Below, piece after piece: positions 1 through 10,541 of a stretch of 64,000 nt of DNA. Origin of the DNA: Anagrus nilaparvatae. Lineage: Eukaryota; Arthropoda; Insecta; Hymenoptera; Mymaridae. Within the stretch, counting starts at the first letter, position 1; each line of letters opens with the position of its first letter. The stretch lies in assembly GCA_022575985.1 (NCBI GenBank), contig JAKSXM010000237.1, positions 4,234,501 to 4,298,500 of the forward strand, written 5' to 3'. Under the pieces are notes generated by a model, which saw only the letters and a list, made by a program, of their open reading frames with translations, had not been told where the DNA came from and did not search any database. The position numbers were made by a program, and so were the translations under genes.

Positions 1-1
1 C

Positions 2-1573
2 TCTCAGCTTTTGGCGGTCCTCAATGGCCTCCAACTCAATGAGGACACTGCCATTTTGAGTTTTTCTGATGCGGTGGACCTTCGTGCCAGATTCTTTGAG
101 GTTAACGTTTCTCTTTAAATCGAGAAGCGTTTCCTCGTAAGTTTTACCCGCCGCTGGGGTAATCTGGAAGGCTTCCTTCCTTTTTCTAAACCTGCGCCTT
201 CCCATCTTGGAAGGAACTTTATCCTTATTGGCAGGTTCCTTTGCCTGTTGGGTCTTCTTGGCTCTGGGTTTATTCTTCCCTTTCCCCATAGTCTGCCAGT
301 TTTCTGGTAGCTTCGGGGGTTGCGACTGCCTTTGTTGCTCTTTTCCGTCAGCCACTTGCGTTAGCTTAGTTGGCTGATCCGTCTTTTCGGGAGGGTTATT
401 TCCCTGCTTAAGCTGCAGCCTTTTAAGTTTCTTCTGCTGCTTCTTTTCCTTTGTGGATCTATGCCTAGGGGCGCCCCTATCTCCATTGCTGTTGGAGGAG
501 ATCCCGGAGCTATCCTGTGGGCCGTCCACCTTGCTGTTGCTAGGTACCACCTTTGAGTCATCTTCCTTATTGGGAGGTTCTCCCCCCGCAGGTTGATTCT
601 CTTTTGGTGGCTGCTTCACTTTATTCTGCTTCGGCTTCTGCTTTTGAAGTAGTTGTAGCAGACTTTCTTTCTTCTTTTGTTTCTGAAACAGTTTCTCTTT
701 TTGTCGCCGCTCTTTTTCCTCCTGTTCCAGGCGCGCTTTCTCCTTCTTCCTCTGCTCTTGCTCCTTCTTTTGGTTTTCTTGAAGCAGCATTTTCCTTCTT
801 TCCTCTTCCTGGAGCTGAGCGCTGTTCTGCTGCTCCTCCTCAGATTTAGCTGTATTGCTAGAGTTGCTAAGGTTTAAAGGAATTCTTTTCCTCGCTTGGT
901 TTGACTCTGGGGAATTATCTCCAGAGGAAGGCGATCGGACCCTCTTTGCCTGCTGCTTATTTGCTGCTTTTTTAAGAGCAGACTCCATATCATGCGTTTC
1001 TGCATTGAGTCTCTTCGTTATTAGCTCAAGTTGGGCGAGCACATTACCGAAGAGGCTTACTCCATTCTTAATTGGCATGCCGCAATTTTTCTGTTTTGTT
1101 GTACAGTGTTGTGACATGCTGTCATGGGCTTCCTTCATATCCTTGTGGTGTTTTTCCAAAGCCTGTATAGCGTCCTTCAAAACAGAGATGTGGTGAAGGA
1201 AGGCATTGGGTTTTTCGACCACTGCTTGATCAAAGGCCTGGTCTGTGTCAAGACTACCAGTGCCATATGCTAAGTTCTGCAGATATTTGAGGTTGTCCGC
1301 ATAACTTGGTTCTTCAGTATTCCCTGCACCTAGCGCAGTTAGTGGATGCTGAATATGTTCAAGCATAACGATGTCTTGGACTTCCCCCTGAAGTCCCCCC
1401 TGGACGGAAAATGGTGTTAAATCCGTCTCCATGCAAAATTTTTGGCCCCCCTCAGAATCCATGGGACCGGTGCCGGCCACCGGAGCTTTCACCCGATCGG
1501 AACCGACAGTTGAATTCATCACTCCTTGAAGTGAGTTATCAACCTGAGGTATACATGTTTTATCATTTTGCAT
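2..1573 (-). CDS. R1-clade non-LTR retrotransposon ORF1 (gag-like), partial, open at left edge
   Basis: Read on the minus strand from an ATG at 1573, the frame stays open for 524 codons to the window edge. The N-terminal part is acidic and mixed. Roughly residues 220-330 are a long charged stretch rich in E, K, Q and R that should form a coiled coil. Next comes a Lys/Gln/Pro-rich basic linker, then a folded region ending in RKTQNGSVLIELEAIEDRQ, which resembles the region before the CCHC knuckles in ORF1 of R1, TRAS and LOA-type elements. The knuckles and the endonuclease/RT ORF2 would lie beyond the left edge. ORF1 proteins of this clade bind element RNA. Lack of any stop over 1.5 kb suggests a young copy. 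A related degraded copy of the N-terminus lies at 31484-31770. Assignment to the clade is by pattern; exact family unknown. Confidence 0.7.
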   Translation of the reverse strand, partial: MQNDKTCIPQVDNSLQGVMNSTVGSDRVKAPVAGTGPMDSEGGQKFCMETDLTPFSVQGGLQGEVQDIVMLEHIQHPLTALGAGNTEEPSYADNLKYLQNLAYGTGSLDTDQAFDQAVVEKPNAFLHHISVLKDAIQALEKHHKDMKEAHDSMSQHCTTKQKNCGMPIKNGVSLFGNVLAQLELITKRLNAETHDMESALKKAANKQQAKRVRSPSSGDNSPESNQARKRIPLNLSNSSNTAKSEEEQQNSAQLQEEERRKMLLQENQKKEQEQRKKEKARLEQEEKERRQKEKLFQKQKKKESLLQLLQKQKPKQNKVKQPPKENQPAGGEPPNKEDDSKVVPSNSKVDGPQDSSGISSNSNGDRGAPRHRSTKEKKQQKKLKRLQLKQGNNPPEKTDQPTKLTQVADGKEQQRQSQPPKLPENWQTMGKGKNKPRAKKTQQAKEPANKDKVPSKMGRRRFRKRKEAFQITPAAGKTYEETLLDLKRNVNLKESGTKVHRIRKTQNGSVLIELEAIEDRQKLR

Positions 1574-2070
1574 ATTTATTGTTAAAATAGCCTGTGTCGC
1601 TGGACTAAGCGCCCTTGGATGAATGCGGGTAAGGGTACCCTCTGTGCGATGTGATAACCTGGAAAAAAGAAAAAACCTGTAAAGAAGTATTGTAATTAGT
1701 GTACCTGTAATGAAATGGGAAAAAGTGGTGAGATAATAGGACCGGGGATTCAGACCCACAGCAATCTTCACCCTGAGTGCAAGACACAGATTAGATGTCT
1801 GCTGACATAATACGATATTTTACCCGTCGTATTAACAGGGTCCTCATAGGCCATTTTTAGCAATTGGCTAAGATCCCAGCGATGCACATAAAAGAAAGGT
1901 AATAAGTTACCTCTACAATGGATCACCAGGTAAAAAACAGCTCGTGCCGTTTCAGCATTCGATTTGCATTGCAAGAAAGAATGCGACATCCACCCAGACA
2001 TCTGCTCCCGAGGCCTACACACCTACAAAATTCAATTAAATTTTATTAGGCTAGTCAAAGAAGCTCTGAA

Positions 2071-2124
<54 letters not shown>

Positions 2125-2280
2125 CATCTTTGACTAGTCATGAAGCAAGCGCCCCAGGGCTCACCAAAACAGGGATCCTAGGATCAGTCATGTCCGTGCC
2201 CAGCACCTACAGTTGTCAGGGTTTATCTGATAATCACCACTTCGAGCCTTACGTCCCAAAGTTATTGGCTGCAACACATA
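1574..2280 (-). other. Presumed 5' UTR of the R1-clade element
   Basis: This stretch lies upstream of ORF1 on the minus strand. It is less AT-rich than the surrounding DNA and is interrupted by a 52-base A run. Its right boundary, near 2280, is placed where composition drops to plain AT-rich sequence. I see no target-site sequence such as 28S rDNA or telomeric repeat at that end. Confidence 0.4.
2049..2139. repeat. 52-base poly(A) run inside an imperfect hairpin
   Basis: Positions 2072-2123 are all A. The flanks form an inverted repeat: GGCTAGTCAAAGAAGC at 2049-2064 and GCATCTTTGACTAGTC at 2124-2139 pair at 14 of 16 positions. The flanks are inverted, not direct, so this does not look like a poly(A) tail between target duplications. 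Confidence 0.75.
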
Positions 2281-2571
2281 TGTATCACATTTAAAGTAAA
2301 CAGTTAGATGTACGATTATACATACAATTCTTATTTTTAGCGCAAATCATAAAATAGATTATTTTAAATTTGAACTTGATTTTATAAAATATAATCATCA
2401 ACATTATTTTATATTAACTAATATTAATTAATTATTTAAATAGTAGCATTTAATTAATAATAAAATTAAAGCATCATAGAAAATAAAAAAAAAAGGTTTA
2501 AAACAAACTAAAACAAACGTTTCAGTGAGTACATATAAATTAGTGATAAATAAAGTGATCAAATTTAAAAA

Positions 2572-2666
2572 ATGCCAAAAAAAAAGGAACAAACTTATCA
2601 AAAAAAACTAAAAAACAAGTTAAAAATTCTGCAAACAGAAACGAAGAAAATGAACAGGAAAAAATG
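2572..2666 (+). CDS. Candidate first exon of the Helitron protein
   Basis: From ATG 2572 a Lys-rich reading frame runs to a clear splice donor GTAAGT at 2667. In the ATG frame the exon ends in phase 2, while the next exons begin in phase 0. The +2 frame, reading NSANRNEENEQEKM up to the same donor, is in phase with them and resembles them, but it has no ATG. A one-base change in the 9-A run at 2577-2585 would join the two frames. Helitron N-termini in insects are often basic and charged like this, but the exon is supported mainly by the donor site and by position. Confidence 0.4.
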
Positions 2667-2718
2667 GTAAGTTGTTTTATTTTTATTTTTAAAACTTTTC
2701 ATAGATGCAAAACAATAC

Positions 2719-3174
2719 TGTTTGTGCGAAAACAGGAATATTTTCTTCTATATCTTTATTTCTCTTTGCAGTATTTTTATATTAAGAATTGTATTTAAAT
2801 TATTACCGTTATACTGCAAAGAGAGATAAAGATACGTTTTATTAGTATGCGTGTATTACATATGCGCTAAAGGATCACGTTTTCTACACGCGCGACGCCG
2901 GCAGCAGCGAGGTTGCCGGTCTCCCTTTTTCTACACGACACGCGCTCCTTCTTCTTGCTCTGACTCTCGCCTTAGAAAGTTCGTGCTCTTTATATTTAGA
3001 TTTTAGTTTTATCTAAAAACGTGCTCCTTTTCTGCATTAATAGTCATTGTGCTTTTAAACTCATTGAAATAAATAAAGATCTCTTTTTAAGTGGAATTCA
3101 CATAAATCAAATTGTTCTTATTTTTATTCAGTCTAATATTTTCCTTTAATAAAAATCCATAAAATTCATTAACA
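2719..3174 (+). repeat. 5' LTR of the BEL/Pao element
   Basis: 456 bp, TGTT...AACA, near-identical to 10067-10522. AATAAA occurs near the middle of its second half, consistent with a polyadenylation signal in R. Confidence 0.93.
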
Positions 3175-3177
3175 TTT

Positions 3178-3195
3178 TGGTGCCGAAAATCCGCT
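3178..3195 (+). other. Primer-binding site of the BEL/Pao element
   Basis: TGGTGCCGAAAATCC begins three bases after the left LTR. The leading TGG matches the CCA end of a tRNA, as expected for minus-strand priming. I cannot name the tRNA with confidence. Confidence 0.65.
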
Positions 3196-4233
3196 TGTAA
3201 AGCAGTGGAAATTTACCGGTCAAAAATTAGTTTTGTTAAAAAAATAATATTAAAAACAAACAGTGAATTCTAAGTGTCAAAAAATTATTACAGTGAAATT
3301 TGAAGTTTAAAAAGTGCCGTAAATTAATTATGAAGTGAGAAAAAAAAAAAAAAAAATTGTGATAGTCACATGGTGAATTAATTTTGCAAAATTTTAGTAC
3401 CGCAACTCATCATCATTTTTAAGTCAAGGATAATTTAAAAATAAGCAAAAAAGTGTAGTTGCATCGCAGGGTCAAAAAATTTTGTTTTGTTTCAAAATTA
3501 AGAATTACATTTTTTTTTTTCTTCAAAATTCAAGAATTTCGGCCATTTTACTGTAAGAAGTACTTTTTTGGCAAAGAAGCATATCATGTGATCATCGAAA
3601 ACCAATAGTAAGGAAAATTACCAATAGACCAATCGTAGTGCAGAGAAGCGACCAATCACAGAAGAAAATTACCAATCGACCAATAAGAGAGGAGTATTTA
3701 CTTGGCGCCAACTGTATATACACGGTGTTAAGATATAGTAAACCATATAAAACGTCGAAGATTTGGTAACATTGTATTGTTCTTTCTTTTATTCTCTCCT
3801 CTTTAAACAAAAATGTTTTTGTTTATAATTATTTAATTATAAAATAAAAATTGTTTAATAATAAATTAACTTTCAAAATTAAATTAAAAACGTTAAACAT
3901 TAATAAAAGGCAAGTTTTATATCTTGCTTTATATCGATATCGAGAGTTCTTGGAGCAACTTTTTTTTGAAATAAATTCTTATTTATTTCTACAATTTTTT
4001 TTAGCACTAAGGGAATATTGCATGTTGCTCCACTTGCATAATTATTTATCGCACTTAGACACATGTAAGAAAACCTTAGCTGTTAAATTAATGGTTATCT
4101 TTTTAAATAAAAGTACTTAAAAAAAAAAAAGTAAATAAAAGTTTTTTAAAAAAATTGTCGTATAAAAAATTAAAAACTAAAAAATTTTATTTTATGCACT
4201 TTCATTGATTAAAAATTCATATTTTCATGAAAA

Positions 4234-7200
4234 ATGTCGCATACTGGAGTATCATTGGAGGACCTCATCAGGGAGCAAATAAACCAGGGTGGCCTCATCA
4301 CTCGCTTTCTAACTAACATCGATAAGGTGGCAAAAGCGAAGCAGACTTTGGAGTTTTTGAAGGCAAGGAAATCACTACTGGAAAAATACTTCGACAATTA
4401 TTATGATGGCCATAAAGCAATCGTCAGGGACCCAGATAGTGACAAATCAGTCTACATCAAGGAAAATTTGTACGATGGAGTTGAACTAAGCTACATGGAA
4501 ACTCGTGAAGCCTTAGACACTAAAATTAAAGCTTTGGGTCCAGAAGTGCAACCTGCCGCTCCAACTGCTGCAAGTACCGAACATGTACCAACACAGTTTC
4601 ATCTTCCTAAGTTTTCAATTCCTGATTTCTCTGGTGACATATTGGAATGGGAAAGCTTCAGGGATCAATTCCAGGGCATCTTACATAGATCTCCAAACTT
4701 GAGTAATGTTCATAAACTTCTGTTATTGCAACAACATTTAAAGGGAGATGCAGCTGAAATGCTAAAAAACACTCAGGTAACGGAGGCAAGCTTTCAAGGT
4801 GCATGGGATGATCTATCTAAAAGGTATGGAAATAAGCGCTTGCTACTTACTCACCATATGAATAGCTTATTAGATTTAGAACACTGTTCACAAACTAATG
4901 CTCATGAAATACAACGAGTTTTAGACTTCTTTAAACAAACAGTAAGATCATTTGAGGCGTTAGGAATTGTGACGGCTAACTGGAATCATTGGCTAGTACT
5001 ACTCCTGTCTAAAAAACTAGACTCTGAGTCAAGATTAAAGTGGGAAACCTCGCAGACCAATGCATCGGAGTTTCCAGATTTTGCAGTACTTTGTCAATTT
5101 TTGGAGAATTGGGCACAAGCACTTGAGGCTCTGGACAAAGGATCATTGAAAGCGACAGGAGCTGCCAAAACATCTGAGAAAACTTCTAACAAGGCGGAGA
5201 CAGCCAAGCAAAACAAAAAGCAAGTAAACGTTAGTACCACTCAAAAAAAAGGTAAAAACAAACAATTCTATTGTAATATGTGTAAATCAAACGAACACTC
5301 TTTAAGCTACTGTCCTAAATTTAAAAGCCTTCAGGGAACTGATAGATTTTTTCAAGCTAAAAAATTAAGAGTTTGTTATAACTGCTTAAAAGATCATTTC
5401 CCTAATCCGTGCCCTAGCAAGTTTACTTGTAAGTCGTGTTCTGAAAAACATCATTCATTACTTCATGGGTGTTTTCCTCCAGTAAAAAACTTAAATTTAA
5501 ATAGAGAATCTTCAAATTTAAATAATCTTTGTTCAGTCGCTAGTACAAGTGCGACAACTCCTCAATGCTCTTGCAATCATGCACTTTCAAGTTCAAGCAT
5601 TCCTCAAACTGCCAATTTAGTCTCTGAAAGTACAATAAATGTAGCGTCTTCTTTAACTACTGATAAAATTGTCCTTTTAGCAACGGCTAAAGTTTACGTT
5701 AAATCTCAAAATGGAAAAGTTTTGTTAGTTAAAGCTTTAATTGATACAGGTTCAGACGCATCAGCGGTATCAGAATGGGTAGTTCAATCATTAGGCTTAA
5801 AAAGAAAACCGACAAATACTTTAATTACAGGTGTATTATGTAGTTCAGGGTTATCGAATAGTACCACTGAATTTAACGTTGGTTCTTTATATGATCAGGG
5901 AGTATATTTAGAAGTTGACGCTTTAATATTAAGCAAAGTTACATCAGTAATCCCGTCCAAGTCCTTCTCTTTTTCTTTAGATAAATGGCCTCACATAAGG
6001 GATTTGGAGCTTGCGGATCCAGAATTCTATAAGTCTTCTCAAATTGACTTACTTCTAGGTTCTGATGTTTGTGGCTGGTTCTTAGGTGGTGAAACAGTAA
6101 GAGGTCCTCCAGGAACCCCCTTTGCTCATCCTACTCCTTTTGGCTACGTTCTGATGGGGCCAATTGATCTAATTGCAACTTCTTCTTTAAAAATTTCATG
6201 CTCATTAAATTCATTACCAAATATACCTGAGTTAAACTTTGATCTTAAAAAATTCTGGGAAATTGAAGATGTAGGCCAAAATTCTTTGCTTTCGCCGGAG
6301 GAATTAGAATGTGAAAATCATTTCAAAAATACACATTCTCGGGATTCTTCAGGTCGCTATGTTGTAAAGCTTCCAATTTCAAGCAATCCAGCAATACAAT
6401 TGGGTCCAACAAGACCCTTTGCAGTTAAAATGTTGATGTCTATGGAAAAAAGAATGGCTTCGGACAAAATCTTTGAAGAAAAGTACGAAAACCAAATCCT
6501 TGATTTGCTTCAAATGGGTCATATGAGGAAAATACCTCAAGATAAATTAAATAATCCTTTAGCAATATATATATCACATCACGGTGTTTTTAAAACTCAT
6601 GATCCATTAGGCAAACTTAGGGTCGTTTTTCATGCATCTCATAAAACATCAACAGGCTATTCATTGAATTCTAAACTTCTAACAGGCCCTAAATTACAAG
6701 CTGATCTTTGGGTAATCTTAACTAGATGGAGATTTTTCAAAATTGTTTTTACAGCAGATATCGTTAAAATGTTTCGACAAATAGCAGTCCATCCAGAGGA
6801 TTGGGATTTACAACGAGTTTTGTGGCGTAATAAGGAAACTGGTTTAATCGAAGATTACTGGATAACTGTAGTTATGTTTGGTCAAGCATGTGCACCTTAT
6901 TTAGCTTTAAGATGTAAAGATCAGTTGGTGGAAGATGAGGGTCAGAAATATCCTCTAGCATCCATTTCTTTAAAAGATAGGACTTACGTTGATGACATTT
7001 TCGAAGGAGCAGATTCAATAGAACAAGCTCAAAAAATTAAACAAGAATTAATAGAATTATTAGCCTTGGGCGGTTTTCCATTGTCGAAATGGTCTTCTAA
7101 TTGTAAAGAATTAGCTGAAAACTCAAATGAGTTACATATAAAAGATTCTGATAGTGTGAGTACTTTAGGTGTAGTCTGGTCGCCTTCTTTAGATATGTTT

Positions 7201-9537
7201 AATTTAAACTTAGAATTTTCTCTAAAATTAAATGATGTAAAAACAAAACGAATGCTTCTATCTGAAATAGCCAAGCTATTCGATCCCTTAGGTTGGTTTT
7301 CACCAGTTGTCGTTGTAGCTAAAATTCTAATTCAGGACATGTGGTTGTTAAACTTAGATTGGGATGATAAATTACCTGAAACTATAACAAATCAGTGGTC
7401 TGTATTTCGAAAAGCTTTGCCTTCTTTATCTCAAATTTCAATTCCTAGATGGGTAGAAAGCACTGAAAATTCATCTTTGGAATTTCATTGCTTCTCAGAT
7501 GCCTCAGAAAGGGCTTATGCAGCTACTATCTATGTAGTTTCTGTAAACGGTCAAAAAAGGGTTTCATCGCTACTTGTATCAAAAACAAAAGTAGCACCAA
7601 TTAAAAAATTGTCGATACCTCGATTGGAACTTTGTGCTGCGGAACTTTTAGTTAAATTGATTAATAAACTCATACCTCAACTAAAACTAAAAAATAAAAA
7701 TATAAAAGTCTTCGCTTGGTCAGATTCTTCTGTAGTTCTAACTTGGCTAGACTCACATCCTTCTAAATGGAAGCCTTTTGTAGCTCATAGAGTAGCCGAG
7801 ATTCAAAATGCGAAAATTGAAATAAACTGGCGTTATGTTCCTACAAAAAATAATCCTGCAGACATAGCATCTCGTGGTATTTTAGCTTCAGAATTAAAAA
7901 ACTTTTCTTTGTGGTGGAAGGGACCATCATGGTTAGAACAATCTTCAAATAATTGGCCTACTGAAAAGGAAAAAGCTGATGAAGCAAAAATCAAAAATGA
8001 AGAAAAAACTAAAAAAGCAATCATTAATGTTTCCAATACTTTAGAAGAATCCTTTATATTTAGTAAATTCTCTAATCTCAACACACTCTTGAAAGTAATT
8101 GCTTACTGTTTAAGATTAATTAAATTCAAAGAAAAAGTAAAATCAGATCTTTTAATTCCTGAAGAACTAGAAAAATCATTATGTTTCTTAACCAAATGTT
8201 CTCAAAAAACTTCTTTTCCAGTAGAATATGAAAAATTAGAAAAAGGGAAACGTATTCCAAATTCCTCATCTTTAATATCGTTTAAACCTTTCATGGATGA
8301 AAAGGGTTGTATTAGAGTAGGAGGTCGTGTTGGTAAATCTCTTTTATCTTTTGATGAAAAACACCCATTCATTATTGCAAAAAATACAATGTTTTCAAAA
8401 CTACTAGTTCGCCATGCTCATTTTAAGTCCTTGCATGCGGGTCAAGAGTCAACAAGATATAATCTCTTACAACGTTTTTGGATTCTACATGGTAAAAGTT
8501 TTATTAGATCTATACTGAGAAATTGCGTTATATGTGCGAGATATCATGCGAGACCAGCTCAACAATTAATGGGACAAATCCCAAGTGTGAGATTGAAACC
8601 TGAAAAACCTTTTCTAATGACAGGTGTGGACTACGCAGGTCCATTTTTGTTAAAAGCTTCCTCAGGGAGGGGTATAAAAACAACAAAAGGTTATATTTGT
8701 CTTTTTATATGTTTAGTAACAAAAGCAGTTCATTTAGAAGTGGTATCATCGCTCTCAACTCAAGGTTTTTTAGCGGCATTTGAACGCTTTATCTCAAGAA
8801 GAGGTCAATGCTCCAAGCTCTTCAGTGACAATGGAACCAACTTTAAGGGCGCTGAAACTGAGCTTTCTAAAATGTTCTCCAAAGCATCAGAGTTCTACAA
8901 GGAAGTAAATCATACCATCGTTTCAAAAGGTACATCATGGTCGTTCATTCCACCATCAGCTCCCCACTTTGGAGGTTTATGGGAGGCTGGAATTAAATCG
9001 GTAAAATCTCATATACGTAAGATTTTAGGTGAGCAAAAATTAACTTTTGAAGAGATGTCAACTTTTTTATGCAAGGTAGAAGCCTGTCTCAATTCGAGAC
9101 CTTTATATCCAGCCAGTAATGATCCATCTGACCTGTTACCTCTAACTCCTGCACATTTTCTAATAGGAGAACCACTAAATGCTTATCCTGAAGCTCCAAA
9201 TCCAAATTCCAAATTAAATCTTTCAAATAAATATAAATTAATTACAAATATGCGTGATCATTTTTGGAATAGGTGGTCCAAAGAATACATCAATCATTTA
9301 CAACAGTTCCATCGCTGGCAAAATCCTTCAGAAAATATAAAAATAGGTACTTTAGTTTTGCTCAAGGACAACCAATTACCAGCTACCAAATGGCCATTAG
9401 CAAGAGTAATCGATGTGGTCTCAGGTTCTGATAATCTAATAAGGGTTGCCACCATCAAAACAGCAACTGGAACTTATCAACGTCCGATAGTCAAATTAGT
9501 TCCACTACCAGTCCAATCAACTCAACAAACAACTTAA
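4234..9537 (+). CDS. BEL/Pao gag-pol polyprotein, intact
   Basis: A single 1767-residue polyprotein makes the particle proteins and enzymes for reverse transcription and integration. Domains in order: a gag region with the DUF1759-type segment (about residues 118-290); Cys/His knuckles (about 345-410, YCNMCKSNEHSLSYC and KSCSEKHHSLLH); an aspartic protease with DTG at residue 504; reverse transcriptase with YVDD at 918-921; RNase H with the FSDASERAYAA motif (D1089); a zinc-binding HHCC region (about 1370-1440); integrase core with D1466, D1532 and E1584; and a DUF5641-type C-terminus ending TYQRPIVKLVPLP. All catalytic residues I can place are present, with no stop or frameshift. The length is normal for the family. 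The ATG at 4234 is the first in frame after the leader. Confidence 0.95.
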   Translation: MSHTGVSLEDLIREQINQGGLITRFLTNIDKVAKAKQTLEFLKARKSLLEKYFDNYYDGHKAIVRDPDSDKSVYIKENLYDGVELSYMETREALDTKIKALGPEVQPAAPTAASTEHVPTQFHLPKFSIPDFSGDILEWESFRDQFQGILHRSPNLSNVHKLLLLQQHLKGDAAEMLKNTQVTEASFQGAWDDLSKRYGNKRLLLTHHMNSLLDLEHCSQTNAHEIQRVLDFFKQTVRSFEALGIVTANWNHWLVLLLSKKLDSESRLKWETSQTNASEFPDFAVLCQFLENWAQALEALDKGSLKATGAAKTSEKTSNKAETAKQNKKQVNVSTTQKKGKNKQFYCNMCKSNEHSLSYCPKFKSLQGTDRFFQAKKLRVCYNCLKDHFPNPCPSKFTCKSCSEKHHSLLHGCFPPVKNLNLNRESSNLNNLCSVASTSATTPQCSCNHALSSSSIPQTANLVSESTINVASSLTTDKIVLLATAKVYVKSQNGKVLLVKALIDTGSDASAVSEWVVQSLGLKRKPTNTLITGVLCSSGLSNSTTEFNVGSLYDQGVYLEVDALILSKVTSVIPSKSFSFSLDKWPHIRDLELADPEFYKSSQIDLLLGSDVCGWFLGGETVRGPPGTPFAHPTPFGYVLMGPIDLIATSSLKISCSLNSLPNIPELNFDLKKFWEIEDVGQNSLLSPEELECENHFKNTHSRDSSGRYVVKLPISSNPAIQLGPTRPFAVKMLMSMEKRMASDKIFEEKYENQILDLLQMGHMRKIPQDKLNNPLAIYISHHGVFKTHDPLGKLRVVFHASHKTSTGYSLNSKLLTGPKLQADLWVILTRWRFFKIVFTADIVKMFRQIAVHPEDWDLQRVLWRNKETGLIEDYWITVVMFGQACAPYLALRCKDQLVEDEGQKYPLASISLKDRTYVDDIFEGADSIEQAQKIKQELIELLALGGFPLSKWSSNCKELAENSNELHIKDSDSVSTLGVVWSPSLDMFNLNLEFSLKLNDVKTKRMLLSEIAKLFDPLGWFSPVVVVAKILIQDMWLLNLDWDDKLPETITNQWSVFRKALPSLSQISIPRWVESTENSSLEFHCFSDASERAYAATIYVVSVNGQKRVSSLLVSKTKVAPIKKLSIPRLELCAAELLVKLINKLIPQLKLKNKNIKVFAWSDSSVVLTWLDSHPSKWKPFVAHRVAEIQNAKIEINWRYVPTKNNPADIASRGILASELKNFSLWWKGPSWLEQSSNNWPTEKEKADEAKIKNEEKTKKAIINVSNTLEESFIFSKFSNLNTLLKVIAYCLRLIKFKEKVKSDLLIPEELEKSLCFLTKCSQKTSFPVEYEKLEKGKRIPNSSSLISFKPFMDEKGCIRVGGRVGKSLLSFDEKHPFIIAKNTMFSKLLVRHAHFKSLHAGQESTRYNLLQRFWILHGKSFIRSILRNCVICARYHARPAQQLMGQIPSVRLKPEKPFLMTGVDYAGPFLLKASSGRGIKTTKGYICLFICLVTKAVHLEVVSSLSTQGFLAAFERFISRRGQCSKLFSDNGTNFKGAETELSKMFSKASEFYKEVNHTIVSKGTSWSFIPPSAPHFGGLWEAGIKSVKSHIRKILGEQKLTFEEMSTFLCKVEACLNSRPLYPASNDPSDLLPLTPAHFLIGEPLNAYPEAPNPNSKLNLSNKYKLITNMRDHFWNRWSKEYINHLQQFHRWQNPSENIKIGTLVLLKDNQLPATKWPLARVIDVVSGSDNLIRVATIKTATGTYQRPIVKLVPLPVQSTQQTT

Positions 9538-10066
9538 AAAATATGTGACCAATGTTATAATTAGAAAAGAAATATAAATTATGAATTTTGTAAATAGTAC
9601 TTGTAAAAAAAATATTAATCATTAACTTATTTATTTATTTATTGTTGTTAATTGTAAATTTTAAACAGAATGATAATTCTTTACTTTAACTTAAACGAAT
9701 TTTTAAACTTAAAAATTTTAGCATTAACGTTAAAAAAATAATAATATATGTTAGCTTTGAATTAAATTTATTTATAAAAGCTGTTAAATTATCATTCTAA
9801 AAGTTCCACTCAAAAAAAATAATAATTGTAAAAAATTTTAAAGTATGTTTAGAATGCATGAATGATAGATCGATAACTAAATTTATTGAATTTCAATTTT
9901 TTTTCTTTTATCATAAACCGCGCGTTCATTAAAGTTAAAAAATCTAGATGTCATGTTATTTATTTTTATTCATTAATATTTTTGATATTGTAAATAATCA
10001 TTTTTTTTAAATATTTATGGACTTTGTTAATTTCTTTTATAGTCGCATTTGCGACGGGCGCGGGTA
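9538..10066 (+). other. 3' non-coding region of the BEL/Pao element with polypurine-rich end
   Basis: About 530 bp, very AT-rich, no ORF of note. The last 15 bases before the right LTR (10052-10066, CGACGGGCGCGGGTA) are purine-rich and probably prime plus-strand DNA. Confidence 0.7.
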
Positions 10067-10522
10067 TGTTTGTGCGAAAACAGGAATATTTTCTTCTATA
10101 TCTTTATTTCTCTTTGCAGTATTTTTATATTAAGAATTGTATTTAAATTATTACCGTTATACTGCAAAGAGAGATAAAGATACGTTTTATTAGTATGCGT
10201 GTATTACATATGCGCTAAAGGATCACGTTTTCTACACGCGCGACGCCGGCAGCAGCGAGGTTGCCGGTCTCCCTTTTTCTACACGACACGCGCTTCTTCT
10301 TCTTGCTCTGACTCTCGCCTTAGAAAGTTCGTGCTCTTTATATTTAGATTTTAGTTTTATCTAAAAACGTGCTCCTTTTCTGCATTAATAGTCATTGTGC
10401 TTTTAAACTCATTGAAATAAATAAAGATCTCTTTTTAAGTGGAATTCACATAAATCAAATTGTTCTTATTTTTATTCAGTCTAATATTTTCCTTTAATAA
10501 AAATCCATAAAATTCATTAACA
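10067..10522 (+). repeat. 3' LTR of the BEL/Pao element
   Basis: 456 bp, matching the left LTR except for one noted base. It is followed by the AATAC target duplication. Confidence 0.93.
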
Positions 10523-10541
10523 AATACATAATGTTTCTTAG

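Larger units (their letters stand above)
2719..10522 (+). mobile_element. BEL/Pao LTR retrotransposon, complete and very young
   Basis: The element is bounded by two 456-bp LTRs starting TGTT and ending AACA, and flanked by the 5-bp direct repeat AATAC at 2714-2718 and 10523-10527, the duplication size expected for BEL/Pao. The LTRs differ at one base that I can find (a C/T change near 2946/10294), so insertion is recent. Inside are a primer-binding site just after the left LTR, about 1.0 kb of leader, one uninterrupted gag-pol ORF of 1767 codons, and about 0.5 kb of 3' non-coding DNA. No env-like ORF follows. It lies in the presumed first intron of the Helitron gene, same orientation. All features suggest an autonomous, possibly active copy. 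Confidence 0.93.

Noticed and set aside
553..1196. Three plus-strand ORFs of 66-113 codons at the left end
   Set aside because: They are antisense to the 524-codon R1-clade ORF1; their Phe/Leu/Ser-rich content mirrors its Lys/Glu/Gln codons.
2049..2139. Poly(A) tail of a processed insertion
   Set aside because: The flanks are inverted and not direct, and the adjacent coding sequence is on the opposite strand.
3592..4120. Small ORFs in the BEL/Pao leader
   Set aside because: They are short, low-complexity and lie between the primer-binding site and gag, where leader RNA is expected.
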